Positions 7,621 through 15,741 of a stretch of DNA of 16,814 nt are shown here, piece by piece. The stretch lies in NCBI GenBank assembly GCA_025997655.1, contig BNUW01000044.1:1-16814 (forward strand), read 5' to 3'. The notes beneath the pieces are model-generated. The model had not been told where the DNA came from and did no database searches. It saw nothing but the letters and a program-made list of their open reading frames with translations. Origin of the DNA: Spirochaetia bacterium (GTDB lineage Bacteria; Spirochaetota; Spirochaetia; Treponematales; Breznakiellaceae). Positions within the stretch are counted from its first letter, which is position 1. Every line of letters starts with the position of its first letter. Made by a program: the position numbers and the translations under genes.

Positions 7621-8616
7621 ATGTATATGGAAGATAACCGTAAAAACACGCTTATCCCCGGCATATTTGCATTAGCGTTGGTGGTGATTCCCACCGTGTT
7701 GATACACTTCGACCTTATCGACCCGTACACCGCACAGATACTCACCATGGGCGGGGTGAACGCCATCCTTGCCATCAGCGTGAACACCGTCACGGGGATA
7801 ACCGGGCAGCTTTCCCTGGGGCAGGCGGGGTTCATGGCTATTGGGGCCTACTCCTGTATTTCCTTTACCCTGGACCTGGGGCTTCCCATACCGGTAAGCG
7901 TGATCCTGGCGGCATTAGTAACCGCCCTTTTCGGCTTCATCATCGGCTTCCCCACACTAAAACTAACCGGGGATTATCTGGCAATCGTAACCCTGGGGTT
8001 CGGGGAAATCATCCGGGTGATCCTCACCAATCTGCGTACCCTTACCGGGGGGGCCAACGGCAGGCGTTTCACCACTGAAATGACCCTCAATTCAACGCTG
8101 TCCTTCCTGGTGGTCACCGCAAGCCTAGCAGTAATACTAATCCTGTTGCAGAACTTTCTCCGGTCCAGTTACGGCAGGGCCATCCTGGCGGTCCGTGAAG
8201 ACGAGGTTGCGGCCAACGCCAACGGCATCGGCGTATTCCGCTACAAGATGGCGGGCTTTGTGATTGCCTCTTTTATCGCCGGCATCGGGGGCTGCCTCTA
8301 TGTCATGGTGATAGGCTTTGTAAAGCCCGATGCTGCCTCCTTTAACCACAGCATCGACTACCTGATCTTCGTAGTCCTCGGGGGCATGGGTTCCATGACC
8401 GGCTCGGTGCTGGCCGCCTACATTCTCACGTACCTCCAGGAATTTCTCCGCTTCCTCCAGGACTACCGGCTTTTGATTTATCCCCTGATCCTCATCTTCG
8501 TGATGCTCTTCCGGCCCCAGGGACTCTTGGGCATGAAGGAACTGTCCTTCGTGCGCTTGGTTTCCCGCTTCACCGCCTTCATCCGCAGTAAAACTGCCAA
8601 GGGGGGGAAAGCGTGA
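7621..8616 (+). CDS. livM: Branched-chain amino-acid-type ABC transporter permease LivM
   Basis: 331 residues, the second membrane subunit, pairing with LivH. Signature stretch: NAILAISVNTVTGITGQLSL, followed by GQAGFMAIGAY, then LKLTGDYLAIVTLGFGEIIR, and the coupling segment FVVLGGMGSMTGSVLAAY. ATG 7621 lies one base after the livH stop, with an AGGGTGAAGG ribosome site in the livH tail, so the two are translationally coupled. A second Met (codon 3) is also possible. The gene contains two runs of seven G (8047-8053 and 8601-8607). After its stop the operon is interrupted by a 172-base gap holding a large inverted repeat before livG. Confidence 0.93.
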   Translation: MYMEDNRKNTLIPGIFALALVVIPTVLIHFDLIDPYTAQILTMGGVNAILAISVNTVTGITGQLSLGQAGFMAIGAYSCISFTLDLGLPIPVSVILAALVTALFGFIIGFPTLKLTGDYLAIVTLGFGEIIRVILTNLRTLTGGANGRRFTTEMTLNSTLSFLVVTASLAVILILLQNFLRSSYGRAILAVREDEVAANANGIGVFRYKMAGFVIASFIAGIGGCLYVMVIGFVKPDAASFNHSIDYLIFVVLGGMGSMTGSVLAAYILTYLQEFLRFLQDYRLLIYPLILIFVMLFRPQGLLGMKELSFVRLVSRFTAFIRSKTAKGGKA

Positions 8617-8642
8617 TACTGCAAAACACGAAGAAGATAATA

Positions 8643-8738
8643 AACCACAAAGGACACGAAGGACACAAAGAAGAAAGGAGAATAAATTTTAATTTCCTCT
8701 CTTCGTCTTCCTCTTCATCCTTCGTGTCCTTTGTGGTT
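8643..8738. repeat. Inverted-repeat element A, 9-base-phased arms (between livM and livG)
   Basis: The left arm 8643-8663 and right arm 8718-8738 are perfect reverse complements over 21 bases. The arm starts AACCACAAAGG and continues in 9-base units (CCACAAAGG, ACACGAAGG, then ACACAAAGA). The inner part pairs imperfectly around an AT-rich centre near 8690. It lies inside the liv operon, 50 bases before the livG start, and encodes no protein. In RNA it would be a very stable hairpin. Confidence 0.9.
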
Positions 8739-8788
8739 AAAAATTCTTCCTCCTTCTTCTCTTTACGGTTCTTTCAGGAGGTCCCCAT

Positions 8789-9586
8789 ATGAGTGAGCAG
8801 AACCTCCTCTTAAAAGTATCCGACCTCTCCATAGTATTCGGCGGCCTGCGTGCGGTGAGCGGGTTTTCCTGCGAGCTGCACCGGGGCGAATTGGTGGGAC
8901 TTATCGGGCCGAATGGGGCTGGGAAGACCACGGTGTTCAACATGCTCTCCGGGATATACGCGCCCACCGAGGGGGAGATTGATTTCTGGGACCGGCATGG
9001 TAAAGTGCAGGTGGTAGGAAAACTGAGCCCCGCCCGGTTGAACCATATCGGCATTGCACGGACCTTTCAAAACATCCGGCTCTTTAGTAACCTTACGGTG
9101 GAGGATAATGTGCGCATAGCCCTCCATTCAAGCCGGGTGGAGAACCCCCTGGACGTACTTTTCAGGCTTCCCCGCTTTTACCACGACGAAGGGCAGATGC
9201 GGGAAAAGGCCGACGACTTACTATCACTGTTTAAAATAGAAACAAAGAAACACGAGCTGGCCCGGAACCTGCCCTACGGGGAACAGCGGAAGCTGGAAAT
9301 TGCACGGGCGCTGGCGGCTAATCCCCTGCTGCTGCTCCTGGACGAACCCGCCGCGGGGATGAACCCCCAGGAGACCCATGAACTGATGAAGCTCATCGGT
9401 TTTATACGGAAGGAATTCCACCTGACCATCCTGCTCATCGAACACGATATGCACCTGGTCATGGGGATCTGCGAGCGGCTCATGGTGCTTGACTACGGCA
9501 GGATCATTGCGGCGGGGCTTCCCGAAGCGATACGGCGAGACCCGGCGGTGATTAAAGCATACCTTGGGGAGGACGCCATTGACTGA
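8789..9586 (+). CDS. livG: Branched-chain amino-acid-type ABC transporter ATP-binding protein LivG
   Basis: 265 residues, one of the two ATPases that drive LivHM. Walker A is GPNGAGKTT (40-48), the Q-loop region is GIARTFQNIRLFSNLTVEDN, the LivG-type signature is LPYGEQRKLEIARAL, Walker B is LLLLDEPAAGMNP and the switch His is in LLIEHDMHLVM. These are all intact. ATG 8789 has a strong AGGAGGT site eight bases upstream. It is separated from livM by inverted-repeat element A, unusual for subunits of one complex, and overlaps livF by eight bases. Confidence 0.95.
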   Translation: MSEQNLLLKVSDLSIVFGGLRAVSGFSCELHRGELVGLIGPNGAGKTTVFNMLSGIYAPTEGEIDFWDRHGKVQVVGKLSPARLNHIGIARTFQNIRLFSNLTVEDNVRIALHSSRVENPLDVLFRLPRFYHDEGQMREKADDLLSLFKIETKKHELARNLPYGEQRKLEIARALAANPLLLLLDEPAAGMNPQETHELMKLIGFIRKEFHLTILLIEHDMHLVMGICERLMVLDYGRIIAAGLPEAIRRDPAVIKAYLGEDAID

Positions 9587-10295
9587 TCCAAAGGTCCTGC
9601 TCAAGATTACGAATCTTACGGTCCACTACGGGGCCATACAAGCATTGAGGGGTATCTCCTTCGAGGTAAGGGAAGGGGAGATCATCACCCTCATTGGTTC
9701 CAACGGCGCGGGGAAAACGACTACCCTCCATGCCATATCGAATATCATTAGAAAAACTGCGGGCTCCGTGGTTTTCGATACTATGGATATCAGCGCCCTG
9801 CCGCCTGACCGTATCGTTGCGGCGGGGCTTGTCCAGGTGCCCGAGGGGCGGCGCATCTTTGCGAACCTTTCGGTGAAGGACAACCTGGAGATGGGGGCCT
9901 ATCTCCGGAAGGACAAGCTGGCGGGCGATATGGAGATGGTCTACGGGCTTTTCCCCCGGCTTAAGGAACGGAGACTGCAAGTGTCGGGGACACTCTCCGG
10001 CGGCGAACAGCAGATGCTCGCCATGGGGCGGGCCTTAATGTCAAAGCCCCGGCTGCTCCTGCTGGACGAACCATCCATGGGTCTGGCTCCCATCCTGGTG
10101 GACGAAATCTTTTCGATCATCCGGCGCATCAGCGAAAATGGCACAACGATACTGTTGGTGGAGCAGAACGCTTTTAAGGCCCTGGGACTTGCCTCCCGCG
10201 GATATATCCTGGAGACCGGCCAGGTGATCAAGACCGGTCCCGCGAAGGACCTCATGAAGGACGACGCGGTGAAAAAAGCTTACTTAGGAGGATAA
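9579..10295 (+). CDS. livF: Branched-chain amino-acid-type ABC transporter ATP-binding protein LivF
   Basis: 238 residues when started at TTG 9579; LivG/LivF form the ATPase pair of the importer. Walker A is GSNGAGKTT (40-48), the Q-loop region VQVPEGRRIFANLSVKDN is the LivF hallmark, the signature is LSGGEQQMLAMGRAL, Walker B is LLLLDEPSMGLAP, and the switch His position carries Gln (LLVEQNAF), which is normal for LivF. The frame is open from TTG 9564, but GGGGAGG (9566-9572) sits at ideal distance before TTG 9579 and inside any product starting at 9564. The preferred start overlaps the livG stop, giving translational coupling. Confidence 0.93.
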   Translation: MTDPKVLLKITNLTVHYGAIQALRGISFEVREGEIITLIGSNGAGKTTTLHAISNIIRKTAGSVVFDTMDISALPPDRIVAAGLVQVPEGRRIFANLSVKDNLEMGAYLRKDKLAGDMEMVYGLFPRLKERRLQVSGTLSGGEQQMLAMGRALMSKPRLLLLDEPSMGLAPILVDEIFSIIRRISENGTTILLVEQNAFKALGLASRGYILETGQVIKTGPAKDLMKDDAVKKAYLGG

Positions 10296-10296
10296 G

Positions 10297-10941
10297 ATGA
10301 TCATTAGCGATGTGATGACGAAAAACCCCATTTCGGTGCACCCCGAGATGTCGGTAACGGAAGTGCGTTCCCTGATGGACAAGGAACAGGTCGGTCACCT
10401 GCCGGTGTTGGATAAAAACAACAAGCTGGCGGGAATCATCACCAAGAAGGATATGCTCAAGGCCGGCCCCTCCGCCGCCACCAGCCTTGATATGTACGAG
10501 ATCAGCTACCTCCTTTCAAAACTTAAGGTCGAAAAGATCATGGTGAAAACGGTACACACCGTAACGGAAAACGACGTGGTGGAGGAGGCCGCCCGGATCA
10601 TGGCGGACGAGACCATCGGCTGCCTGCCGGTGATGAAGGGGGATCTGCTGGTGGGGATCATCACCAAAACGGATCTCTTCCATGTTTTTGTCAAAGCCTT
10701 CGGCGCACGGCGGCCGGGGGTCCGCATCACCATTAACGTGGCGGATAAACCGGGGCAGTTGGAAAAGCTCACCCACGCCATCGCGGTCAAGGGGGGGAAC
10801 ATCGTCACCCTGGTCTCCTCCGACGGGGACGACCCGGATCACCGCCGCATCACCCTGAAGATTGCCGGTATGAGCCGCAGTGATATTGAAGAGAGCCTCC
10901 GCGTTATCCCGGACGCGGAGCTTGAAGATATTCGGGAGTAG
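10297..10941 (+). CDS. CBS-CBS-ACT domain sensor protein (AcuB-like)
   Basis: 214 residues, soluble, no signal peptide. Two CBS domains (about 1-56 and 78-130; ISDVMTKNPISVHPEMSV, HLPVLDKNNKLAGIITKKDM and CLPVMKGDLLVGIITKTDLF) form one Bateman module that typically binds adenine nucleotides. A C-terminal ACT domain (about 141-214, ITINVADKPGQLEKLTHAIA, then GGNIVTLVSSDG) typically binds amino acids. There is no catalytic domain, so it is a regulatory or sensor protein. ATG lies one base after the livF stop; the ribosome site GGAGG is made from the last livF codons, so it is tightly coupled to the transporter. A plausible but unproven job is to report energy state and amino-acid supply to the transporter or to a partner enzyme. 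Confidence 0.85.
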   Translation: MIISDVMTKNPISVHPEMSVTEVRSLMDKEQVGHLPVLDKNNKLAGIITKKDMLKAGPSAATSLDMYEISYLLSKLKVEKIMVKTVHTVTENDVVEEAARIMADETIGCLPVMKGDLLVGIITKTDLFHVFVKAFGARRPGVRITINVADKPGQLEKLTHAIAVKGGNIVTLVSSDGDDPDHRRITLKIAGMSRSDIEESLRVIPDAELEDIRE

Positions 10942-10950
10942 GAGTGAAAA

Positions 10951-12540
10951 ATGAATGATAAAACAACGCTGGGTATAGAACTGGGTTCCACCCGCATTAA
11001 AGCGGTGCTGATTGGGGAGGATTACGCAACCCTTGCGTCGGGCGGTTTTGCCTGGGAAAACCGGCTGGAGGACGGCGTTTGGACCTATCACCTGGATGAT
11101 GTCTGGAGCGGCCTCAAAACCGCCGTTAAGGAACTATCCGATGATTTCCGCAGCCGTTATGGCGCCCCCCTTTCCAACGTAGAGGCCATCGGCATTTCCG
11201 CCATGATGCACGGTTATTTGGCCTTTGACAAAGACGGCAAACAGCTTGCACCGTTCCGTACTTGGCGCAACACCAGTACTGAACAGGCGGCAAAACTGCT
11301 TACGGATGAGTTCCGTTTTAATATTCCCCTGCGCTGGAGTATTGCGCACCTCTACCAGTCGATTTTGAACAAGGAAGCGCACGTAAAGGATGTCGCGTTT
11401 TTTACCACCCTGGCGGGTTACGTACACTGGAAGCTGACCGGTGAAAAAGTGCTGGGCATTGATGACGCCTCCGGCATGTTCCCCATTGACAGCAAAACGA
11501 ACAACTTTAATGCGAAAATGGTTGGTCAATTTGATTCGCTTACCGGCGGTTTGCACTTTGGCTGGAAGCTAAATGATATACTGCCCCGGGTTTTGACCGC
11601 CGGTGAAAACGCCGGAGCCCTCACCGCTCAGGGCGCCGCATTGCTTGACCCGACAGGCGCCCTTAAGTCCGGTATTCCCCTATGCCCCCCCGAAGGTGAT
11701 GCGGGCACCGGCATGGTGGCAACAAACAGTGTTGCTGTTCGTACCGGCAATGTTTCGGCGGGCACCTCGGTCTTTGCGATGGTCGTGCTGGAAAAAGAAT
11801 TGTCCCGGGTGTATCCGGAGATCGATATGGTTACCACCCCTGCGGGAAAACCGGTGGCCATGGCTCATTGCAACAACTGTACTTCAGACATTGACGCCTG
11901 GGTAAAATTGTTCGGCGAAGTAACCGAAACATTCGGGGTCAAAGTTGACAAGGGCAAGCTCTACGACGACCTTTACGCCGCGGCTCTTTCAGGTGACGCC
12001 GATTGCGGCGGCCTCCTTTCCTACAATTACTATGCGGGAGAGCCGGTCACCGGCGTTGAACAGGGGCGTCCGCTCTTTGTACGCACACCGGACAGCCGCC
12101 TTAGCCTGGCGAATTTTATGCGTTCCCTCCTTTTTTCCTCCATGGCCTCCCTGAAACTAGGCATGGATATTCTTACGGAAAAAGAACATGTCCGGCTTGA
12201 TAAACTGCTTGGCCACGGGGGCCTGTTCAAAACAAAGGGCGTTGGCCAAAAGCTGATGGCGGCGGCATTGCATACACCGGTTGCGGTAATGGAAACCGCC
12301 GGTGAAGGCGGTGCATGGGGTATCGCGCTCCTGGCAGCGTATATGCAGCAAAAAAACACCGGTGAATCAGGTGATTCAGTAGAATCACTTGAAGCGTTCC
12401 TCGCACAAAAAGTGTTTGGCAAGAATGCAGGAACCTTGGTTGAGCCGGACATGAAGGATGTGCAGGGCTTTACCGCTTTTATGCAGCACTATACACAGGG
12501 GCTTGCGATTGAAAAAGCCGCCGGTGAACATTTGAAATGA
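10951..12540 (+). CDS. FGGY-family carbohydrate kinase, probably L-ribulokinase of the AraK type
   Basis: 529 residues, FGGY kinase fold (two actin-like ATPase domains). The N-terminal phosphate motif is [17 protein letters not shown]; the sugar-side motif is MMHGYLAFD (Met86-His-Gly) with FRTWRNTST after it. The catalytic Asp is expected to be Asp250 in [15 protein letters not shown], followed by NVSAGTSVF. The C-terminal lobe has [15 protein letters not shown] and [17 protein letters not shown]. It precedes araA, so phosphorylation of L-ribulose is the natural role. It does not look like classical AraB, and resembles in length and context the AraK ribulokinase described in Clostridium (from memory). 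Xylulokinase-like activity is an alternative. ATG 10951 is preceded by AGGAG and starts nine bases after the CBS-ACT gene. It contains a run of seven C (11685-11691). Confidence 0.72.
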   Translation: MNDKTTLGIELGSTRIKAVLIGEDYATLASGGFAWENRLEDGVWTYHLDDVWSGLKTAVKELSDDFRSRYGAPLSNVEAIGISAMMHGYLAFDKDGKQLAPFRTWRNTSTEQAAKLLTDEFRFNIPLRWSIAHLYQSILNKEAHVKDVAFFTTLAGYVHWKLTGEKVLGIDDASGMFPIDSKTNNFNAKMVGQFDSLTGGLHFGWKLNDILPRVLTAGENAGALTAQGAALLDPTGALKSGIPLCPPEGDAGTGMVATNSVAVRTGNVSAGTSVFAMVVLEKELSRVYPEIDMVTTPAGKPVAMAHCNNCTSDIDAWVKLFGEVTETFGVKVDKGKLYDDLYAAALSGDADCGGLLSYNYYAGEPVTGVEQGRPLFVRTPDSRLSLANFMRSLLFSSMASLKLGMDILTEKEHVRLDKLLGHGGLFKTKGVGQKLMAAALHTPVAVMETAGEGGAWGIALLAAYMQQKNTGESGDSVESLEAFLAQKVFGKNAGTLVEPDMKDVQGFTAFMQHYTQGLAIEKAAGEHLK

Positions 12541-12545
12541 AGAGG

Positions 12546-12623
12546 TCCACGGATTACACGGATTAACACGGGTGGAATATAAAATTTCTTATCTTATCCG
12601 TGTTCATCCGTGTAATCCGTGGA
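12546..12623. repeat. Inverted-repeat element B, 9-base-phased arms (between kinase and araA)
   Basis: The left arm 12546-12571 and right arm 12598-12623 are reverse complements over 26 bases with one mismatch (at 12564). The arm begins TCCACGG and runs in 9-base units (CCACGGATT, ACACGGATT, then AACACGG). The loop is AT-rich. It starts five bases after the kinase stop and ends 37 bases before the araA ATG. Sequence differs from element A but the design is the same. Confidence 0.9.
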
Positions 12624-12660
12624 TAAAATTCTTAGATTAAGTATCTATAAGGAGTACAGT

Positions 12661-14166
12661 ATGATCGATCTGAAAAAATACGAATTTTGGTTTATCGTTG
12701 GCAGTCAGGATCTCTACGGAGATGAAACACTGAAGCAGGTTGCCGCTAATGCAAAGATAATGGCGGCGGAATTTGCCGCCGACCCGCTGCTTCCCGGTAC
12801 GGTGGTATTAAAGCCGACAGCCGTAAACCCCCAGGGGATTCGCCGGGTCTTTGAGGAGGCCAATGCCTCTTCGCACTGCGCCGGTATCATCACCTGGATG
12901 CATACCTTTTCGCCTTCAAAGATGTGGATCGGCGGTTTGGGGATCAATAAAAAGCCCCTGCTGCATTTGCATACCCAGTTTAACCGGGACATCCCCTGGG
13001 CGGGCATTGATATGGACTTTATGAACCTGAACCAGTCCGCCCACGGCGACCGGGAACACGGCTATATTCACGCCCGGATGCGGCTTAACCGGAAGGTTGT
13101 TGCCGGCCACTGGCAGGAGCCGGAGGTCCGCCGCAGAATTGGTGTGTGGATGCGGGCCGCCGCCGCCCGGCAGGACGGAATTGAATCGGTGGTACTCCGC
13201 CTTGGGGACAATATGCGGGAAGTGGCGGTCACCGAGGGGGACAAGGTAGAGGCCCAGATCAAATTCGGCTGGCAGGTAAACACCTGGGGCATCGGCGATC
13301 TGGCGGCCCGGTATACTAAGGTTAGTGATGCTGCGGCGGAAAAACTGGCGAAGGAATTTGAGGCGGCCTATGAGTTGGCGCCGGAACTGCGCAGCCCCGG
13401 CCCCGGCAGAACCGCCATGCTGGAACAGGCCAAGATTGAAATTGCCCTGAAGGGACTGCTTGAGGCGGAACATGCCGGGGCGTTTACCACCAACTTCCAG
13501 GACCTCCACGGCCTGACTCAGCTTCCCGGCCTTGCCTGTCAACGGCTTATGGAACAGGGCTTTGGCTTCGGCGGGGAAGGGGACTGGAAACAATCCATGC
13601 TGGTACGCGCAGCAAAGGTAATGGCGCAGGGCTTACCGGGGGGCGTGTCCTTTATGGAAGATTACACCTATCATTTTGAAGCCGGGAAGGAAGCGGCCCT
13701 GGGCGCCCACATGCTTGAGGTATGTCCCAGCATTGCAGGGGAAAAACCCCGGCTGGAGGTGCATCCCCTGGGGATAGGCGGCAAGGCGGACCCCGCCCGG
13801 CTCGTCTTTGACGCGGCGCCGGGACCTGCGGTGCTGGCCACGGTGGTGGACCTGGGGGATCGCCTGCGGATGATCCTCAACGATGTGGAGACCATCCCCA
13901 TTCCCCATCCCATGCCGAAACTCCCGGTGGCCCGGGCGCTGTGGAAACCCTATCCGAATATACGGGACGCTGCGGAATCCTGGATCTTGAGCGGCGGGGC
14001 CCATCACTCGGCGTATACCACCGCCCTCTCTGCGGAATACTTTATTGATTGGGCAACGATGATGGACATTGAATGTGTGCACATCGACAGGGATACTAAG
14101 CCCCTGAAACTGCAGAATGAACTCCGGTGGGGCGAAGCGTACTGGAGCGGGAAACGGACTGTTTAA
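12661..14166 (+). CDS. araA: L-arabinose isomerase
   Basis: 501 residues, the normal length for AraA, which converts L-arabinose to L-ribulose in the cytosol using Mn2+. The N-terminus YEFWFIVGSQDLYGDETL, then WMHTFSPSKMWIGGL, HTQFNRDIPWAGIDMDFMN, and FGDNMREVA-type stretch (here LGDNMREVAVTEGDK) are diagnostic. The metal ligands known from E. coli are all present at nearly the same numbers: Glu306 (GEGDWK), Glu333 (FMEDYTYH), His350 (GAHMLEVC) and the His448-His449 pair (GGAHHS). NFQDLHG at about 280 has Gln where Glu is usual in the relatives I can recall; it is not a metal ligand. ATG 12661 is chosen because AAGGAG (12649-12654) precedes it; the frame is open to ATG-like starts at 12619, but that position lies in the right arm of element B. 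Confidence 0.96.
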   Translation: MIDLKKYEFWFIVGSQDLYGDETLKQVAANAKIMAAEFAADPLLPGTVVLKPTAVNPQGIRRVFEEANASSHCAGIITWMHTFSPSKMWIGGLGINKKPLLHLHTQFNRDIPWAGIDMDFMNLNQSAHGDREHGYIHARMRLNRKVVAGHWQEPEVRRRIGVWMRAAAARQDGIESVVLRLGDNMREVAVTEGDKVEAQIKFGWQVNTWGIGDLAARYTKVSDAAAEKLAKEFEAAYELAPELRSPGPGRTAMLEQAKIEIALKGLLEAEHAGAFTTNFQDLHGLTQLPGLACQRLMEQGFGFGGEGDWKQSMLVRAAKVMAQGLPGGVSFMEDYTYHFEAGKEAALGAHMLEVCPSIAGEKPRLEVHPLGIGGKADPARLVFDAAPGPAVLATVVDLGDRLRMILNDVETIPIPHPMPKLPVARALWKPYPNIRDAAESWILSGGAHHSAYTTALSAEYFIDWATMMDIECVHIDRDTKPLKLQNELRWGEAYWSGKRTV

Positions 14167-14175
14167 AGGGAAATT

Positions 14176-14258
14176 TACCGGCAAAGAGACTTGAACTCTT
14201 ACACCCTCGCGGGCAGTAGATTTTGAGTCTACCGTGTCTACCATTCCACCATGCCGGC
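14176..14258 (-). tRNA. tRNA-Leu (anticodon CAA)
   Basis: On the minus strand the cloverleaf is complete. The acceptor GCCGGCA pairs with TGCCGGT (one G-U pair); there is a D-arm with GTGG...GGTAGACAC, an anticodon stem GTAGA/TCTAC with loop CTCAAAA giving anticodon CAA, a long class II variable arm, and a T-arm AAGAG-TTCAAGT-CTCTT, with discriminator A. The 3' CCA is not encoded and must be added. It converges on araA, whose stop is 9 bases away, and begins 15 bases after the DUF1015 stop on the same strand. Confidence 0.95.
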
Positions 14259-14273
14259 GTTATTGTCCCTAGT

Positions 14274-15620
14274 CTACCCGAAAAGCCTCCGGCATTCAAG
14301 ATAGAAGCGTTTTTCCACCGCCTCCCCCATGGAAAAACTCTTCCGGGGCAATGGCCCGGATCGCGCCACGGTCCGGAATAAGCCCGATTTCTTCACCGGC
14401 GGCAGTAAAATCCCCACCGGAGTGTTGTTTTTCCCCGCCTCGGCGATACGGAACACCTCCTCCTCCCCGTGGATGTAGTCGATGTCGGCCCCGCTCTGGG
14501 TAAGCTCGTCCAACAGGGGCTGTAAGCCCTCCGTGGCGATACCCGTGGTCTCCGTCTCAATCAGGATGTAGCGGCCTTCGCCGATAAGCCCGTAACGGTT
14601 CCCCCCGGCTTTGCCCGCCACCAGTTGGGAAAGCTCCCCGGCGCCGGTGACGGAACGGCTGACAAAACCCGGCATGTCGCTCAGGGCAGCCCGGACATCC
14701 TCCAGGCGTGCCCCAAAGAGAAGGCGGTGTATGGGTTCAAAGGCGATTCCCGGATCGTAGATATTTTCCAATTCCACCAGCGCATACCGGGCGGGATGCT
14801 GCGGAAGTCCCGGATCATTCGCATGGGTCTGCTTATACTCATCCCAGACCGCCTTGGCCGTGGCCAGGGAATGGTTGCCGTCCCCCATGGCATAGAGGAA
14901 GGGCTTTTCCCGCGCCGTGCCCCCCAATTCACCATACCGGGTTTCCGAGCGCCGGGCCAGTTCCGCAAGTCCCTCCGCAAGGACCAGCCAGTCGGTTTCT
15001 TCGGCTAGGGTCCAGCCGGAAAGCTCCCCCGCGCCGAACATCAACGGGGTGTGGTACAGGGGAGGGGCCTTTTTCGCCCGTTCACCCAGGGCGGGGATCA
15101 GGTAATCCGCTTCGTCATCAATGAGCAGGAGTATGTGGGGGGTTTCCAGGGGCGCCGATTGACGTATTGCCATCCGGGGGAAAATCCGTTCGGGAACGGT
15201 GCCTTCGGTGGACCGGATCAGGGTTTGGGAGCCGGGCCGCCAGTCGTAGTGTTCCAGGTCAATGGACAGGACCAAGCCCCGGCGGCGCGAGTGGCGGGGG
15301 GTGCTCCGCTCAATGTAGACGCATCCCCGTATGGGCGGGGCGAGGACCCCCTCCGCAAGGTACGCGGTCATGGCCCGGTGGATACCCTCGACCCGGTTTT
15401 GGCGGTGTGCATCTTCCAGGTACCGTTCGGGAAGTATCAGATTGAAGGTCGAAGGGGATGGGCCAACAGTTTTCGCAACATCCTCCCAGTAGGCCGTATC
15501 CTGGGTAAACTGGTCGCAGGCAATCACCGCCCATTTCTGCAGATCCACATCGCTTCGGGGAAGGCTTATTTCGGGAATCGCCGTACCCAATACCGCAAGC
15601 CGCTCCGTTGAATCACCCAT
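14274..15620 (-). CDS. DUF1015 family protein, function unknown
   Basis: 448 residues, soluble, no signal peptide or membrane segment; normal length for DUF1015. Conserved-looking stretches are KWAVIACDQFTQDTAYWEDV (30-48), IHRAMTAYLAEG, the highly characteristic MGDGNHSLATAKAVW (245-259), HPARYALVELENIYDPGIAF and the C-terminal RKSFSMGEAVEKRFYLECR. The DGNHSLATAK block looks like a ligand or catalytic loop, but no activity is known to me for this family. ATG 15620 has a strong AGGAGG site. The gene is on the opposite strand to both neighbours; the tRNA-Leu gene follows it by 15 bases. Very GC-rich with Arg/Gly/Pro-rich shadows on the other strand. Confidence 0.85.
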   Translation of the reverse strand: MGDSTERLAVLGTAIPEISLPRSDVDLQKWAVIACDQFTQDTAYWEDVAKTVGPSPSTFNLILPERYLEDAHRQNRVEGIHRAMTAYLAEGVLAPPIRGCVYIERSTPRHSRRRGLVLSIDLEHYDWRPGSQTLIRSTEGTVPERIFPRMAIRQSAPLETPHILLLIDDEADYLIPALGERAKKAPPLYHTPLMFGAGELSGWTLAEETDWLVLAEGLAELARRSETRYGELGGTAREKPFLYAMGDGNHSLATAKAVWDEYKQTHANDPGLPQHPARYALVELENIYDPGIAFEPIHRLLFGARLEDVRAALSDMPGFVSRSVTGAGELSQLVAGKAGGNRYGLIGEGRYILIETETTGIATEGLQPLLDELTQSGADIDYIHGEEEVFRIAEAGKNNTPVGILLPPVKKSGLFRTVARSGPLPRKSFSMGEAVEKRFYLECRRLFG

Positions 15621-15741
15621 GAAAGCCTCCTATTCCTTAACTGTACGCTGTTTTACCGGTCCTTTACAAGCTGGCCGCCCAAAGGCGCAGGATAAACGCA
15701 TAGACTTTGAAATCAATGTCTGATGATACAAATTCTTAAAA

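Noticed and set aside
12619..12660. Upstream start of araA adding 14 residues
   Set aside because: The start codon would lie in the right arm of element B with no ribosome site; AAGGAG before ATG 12661 and the usual AraA length favour 12661.
14096..14299. Minus-strand open frame over the tRNA
   Set aside because: The peptide is a translation of tRNA-Leu(CAA) and its flanks, not a gene.
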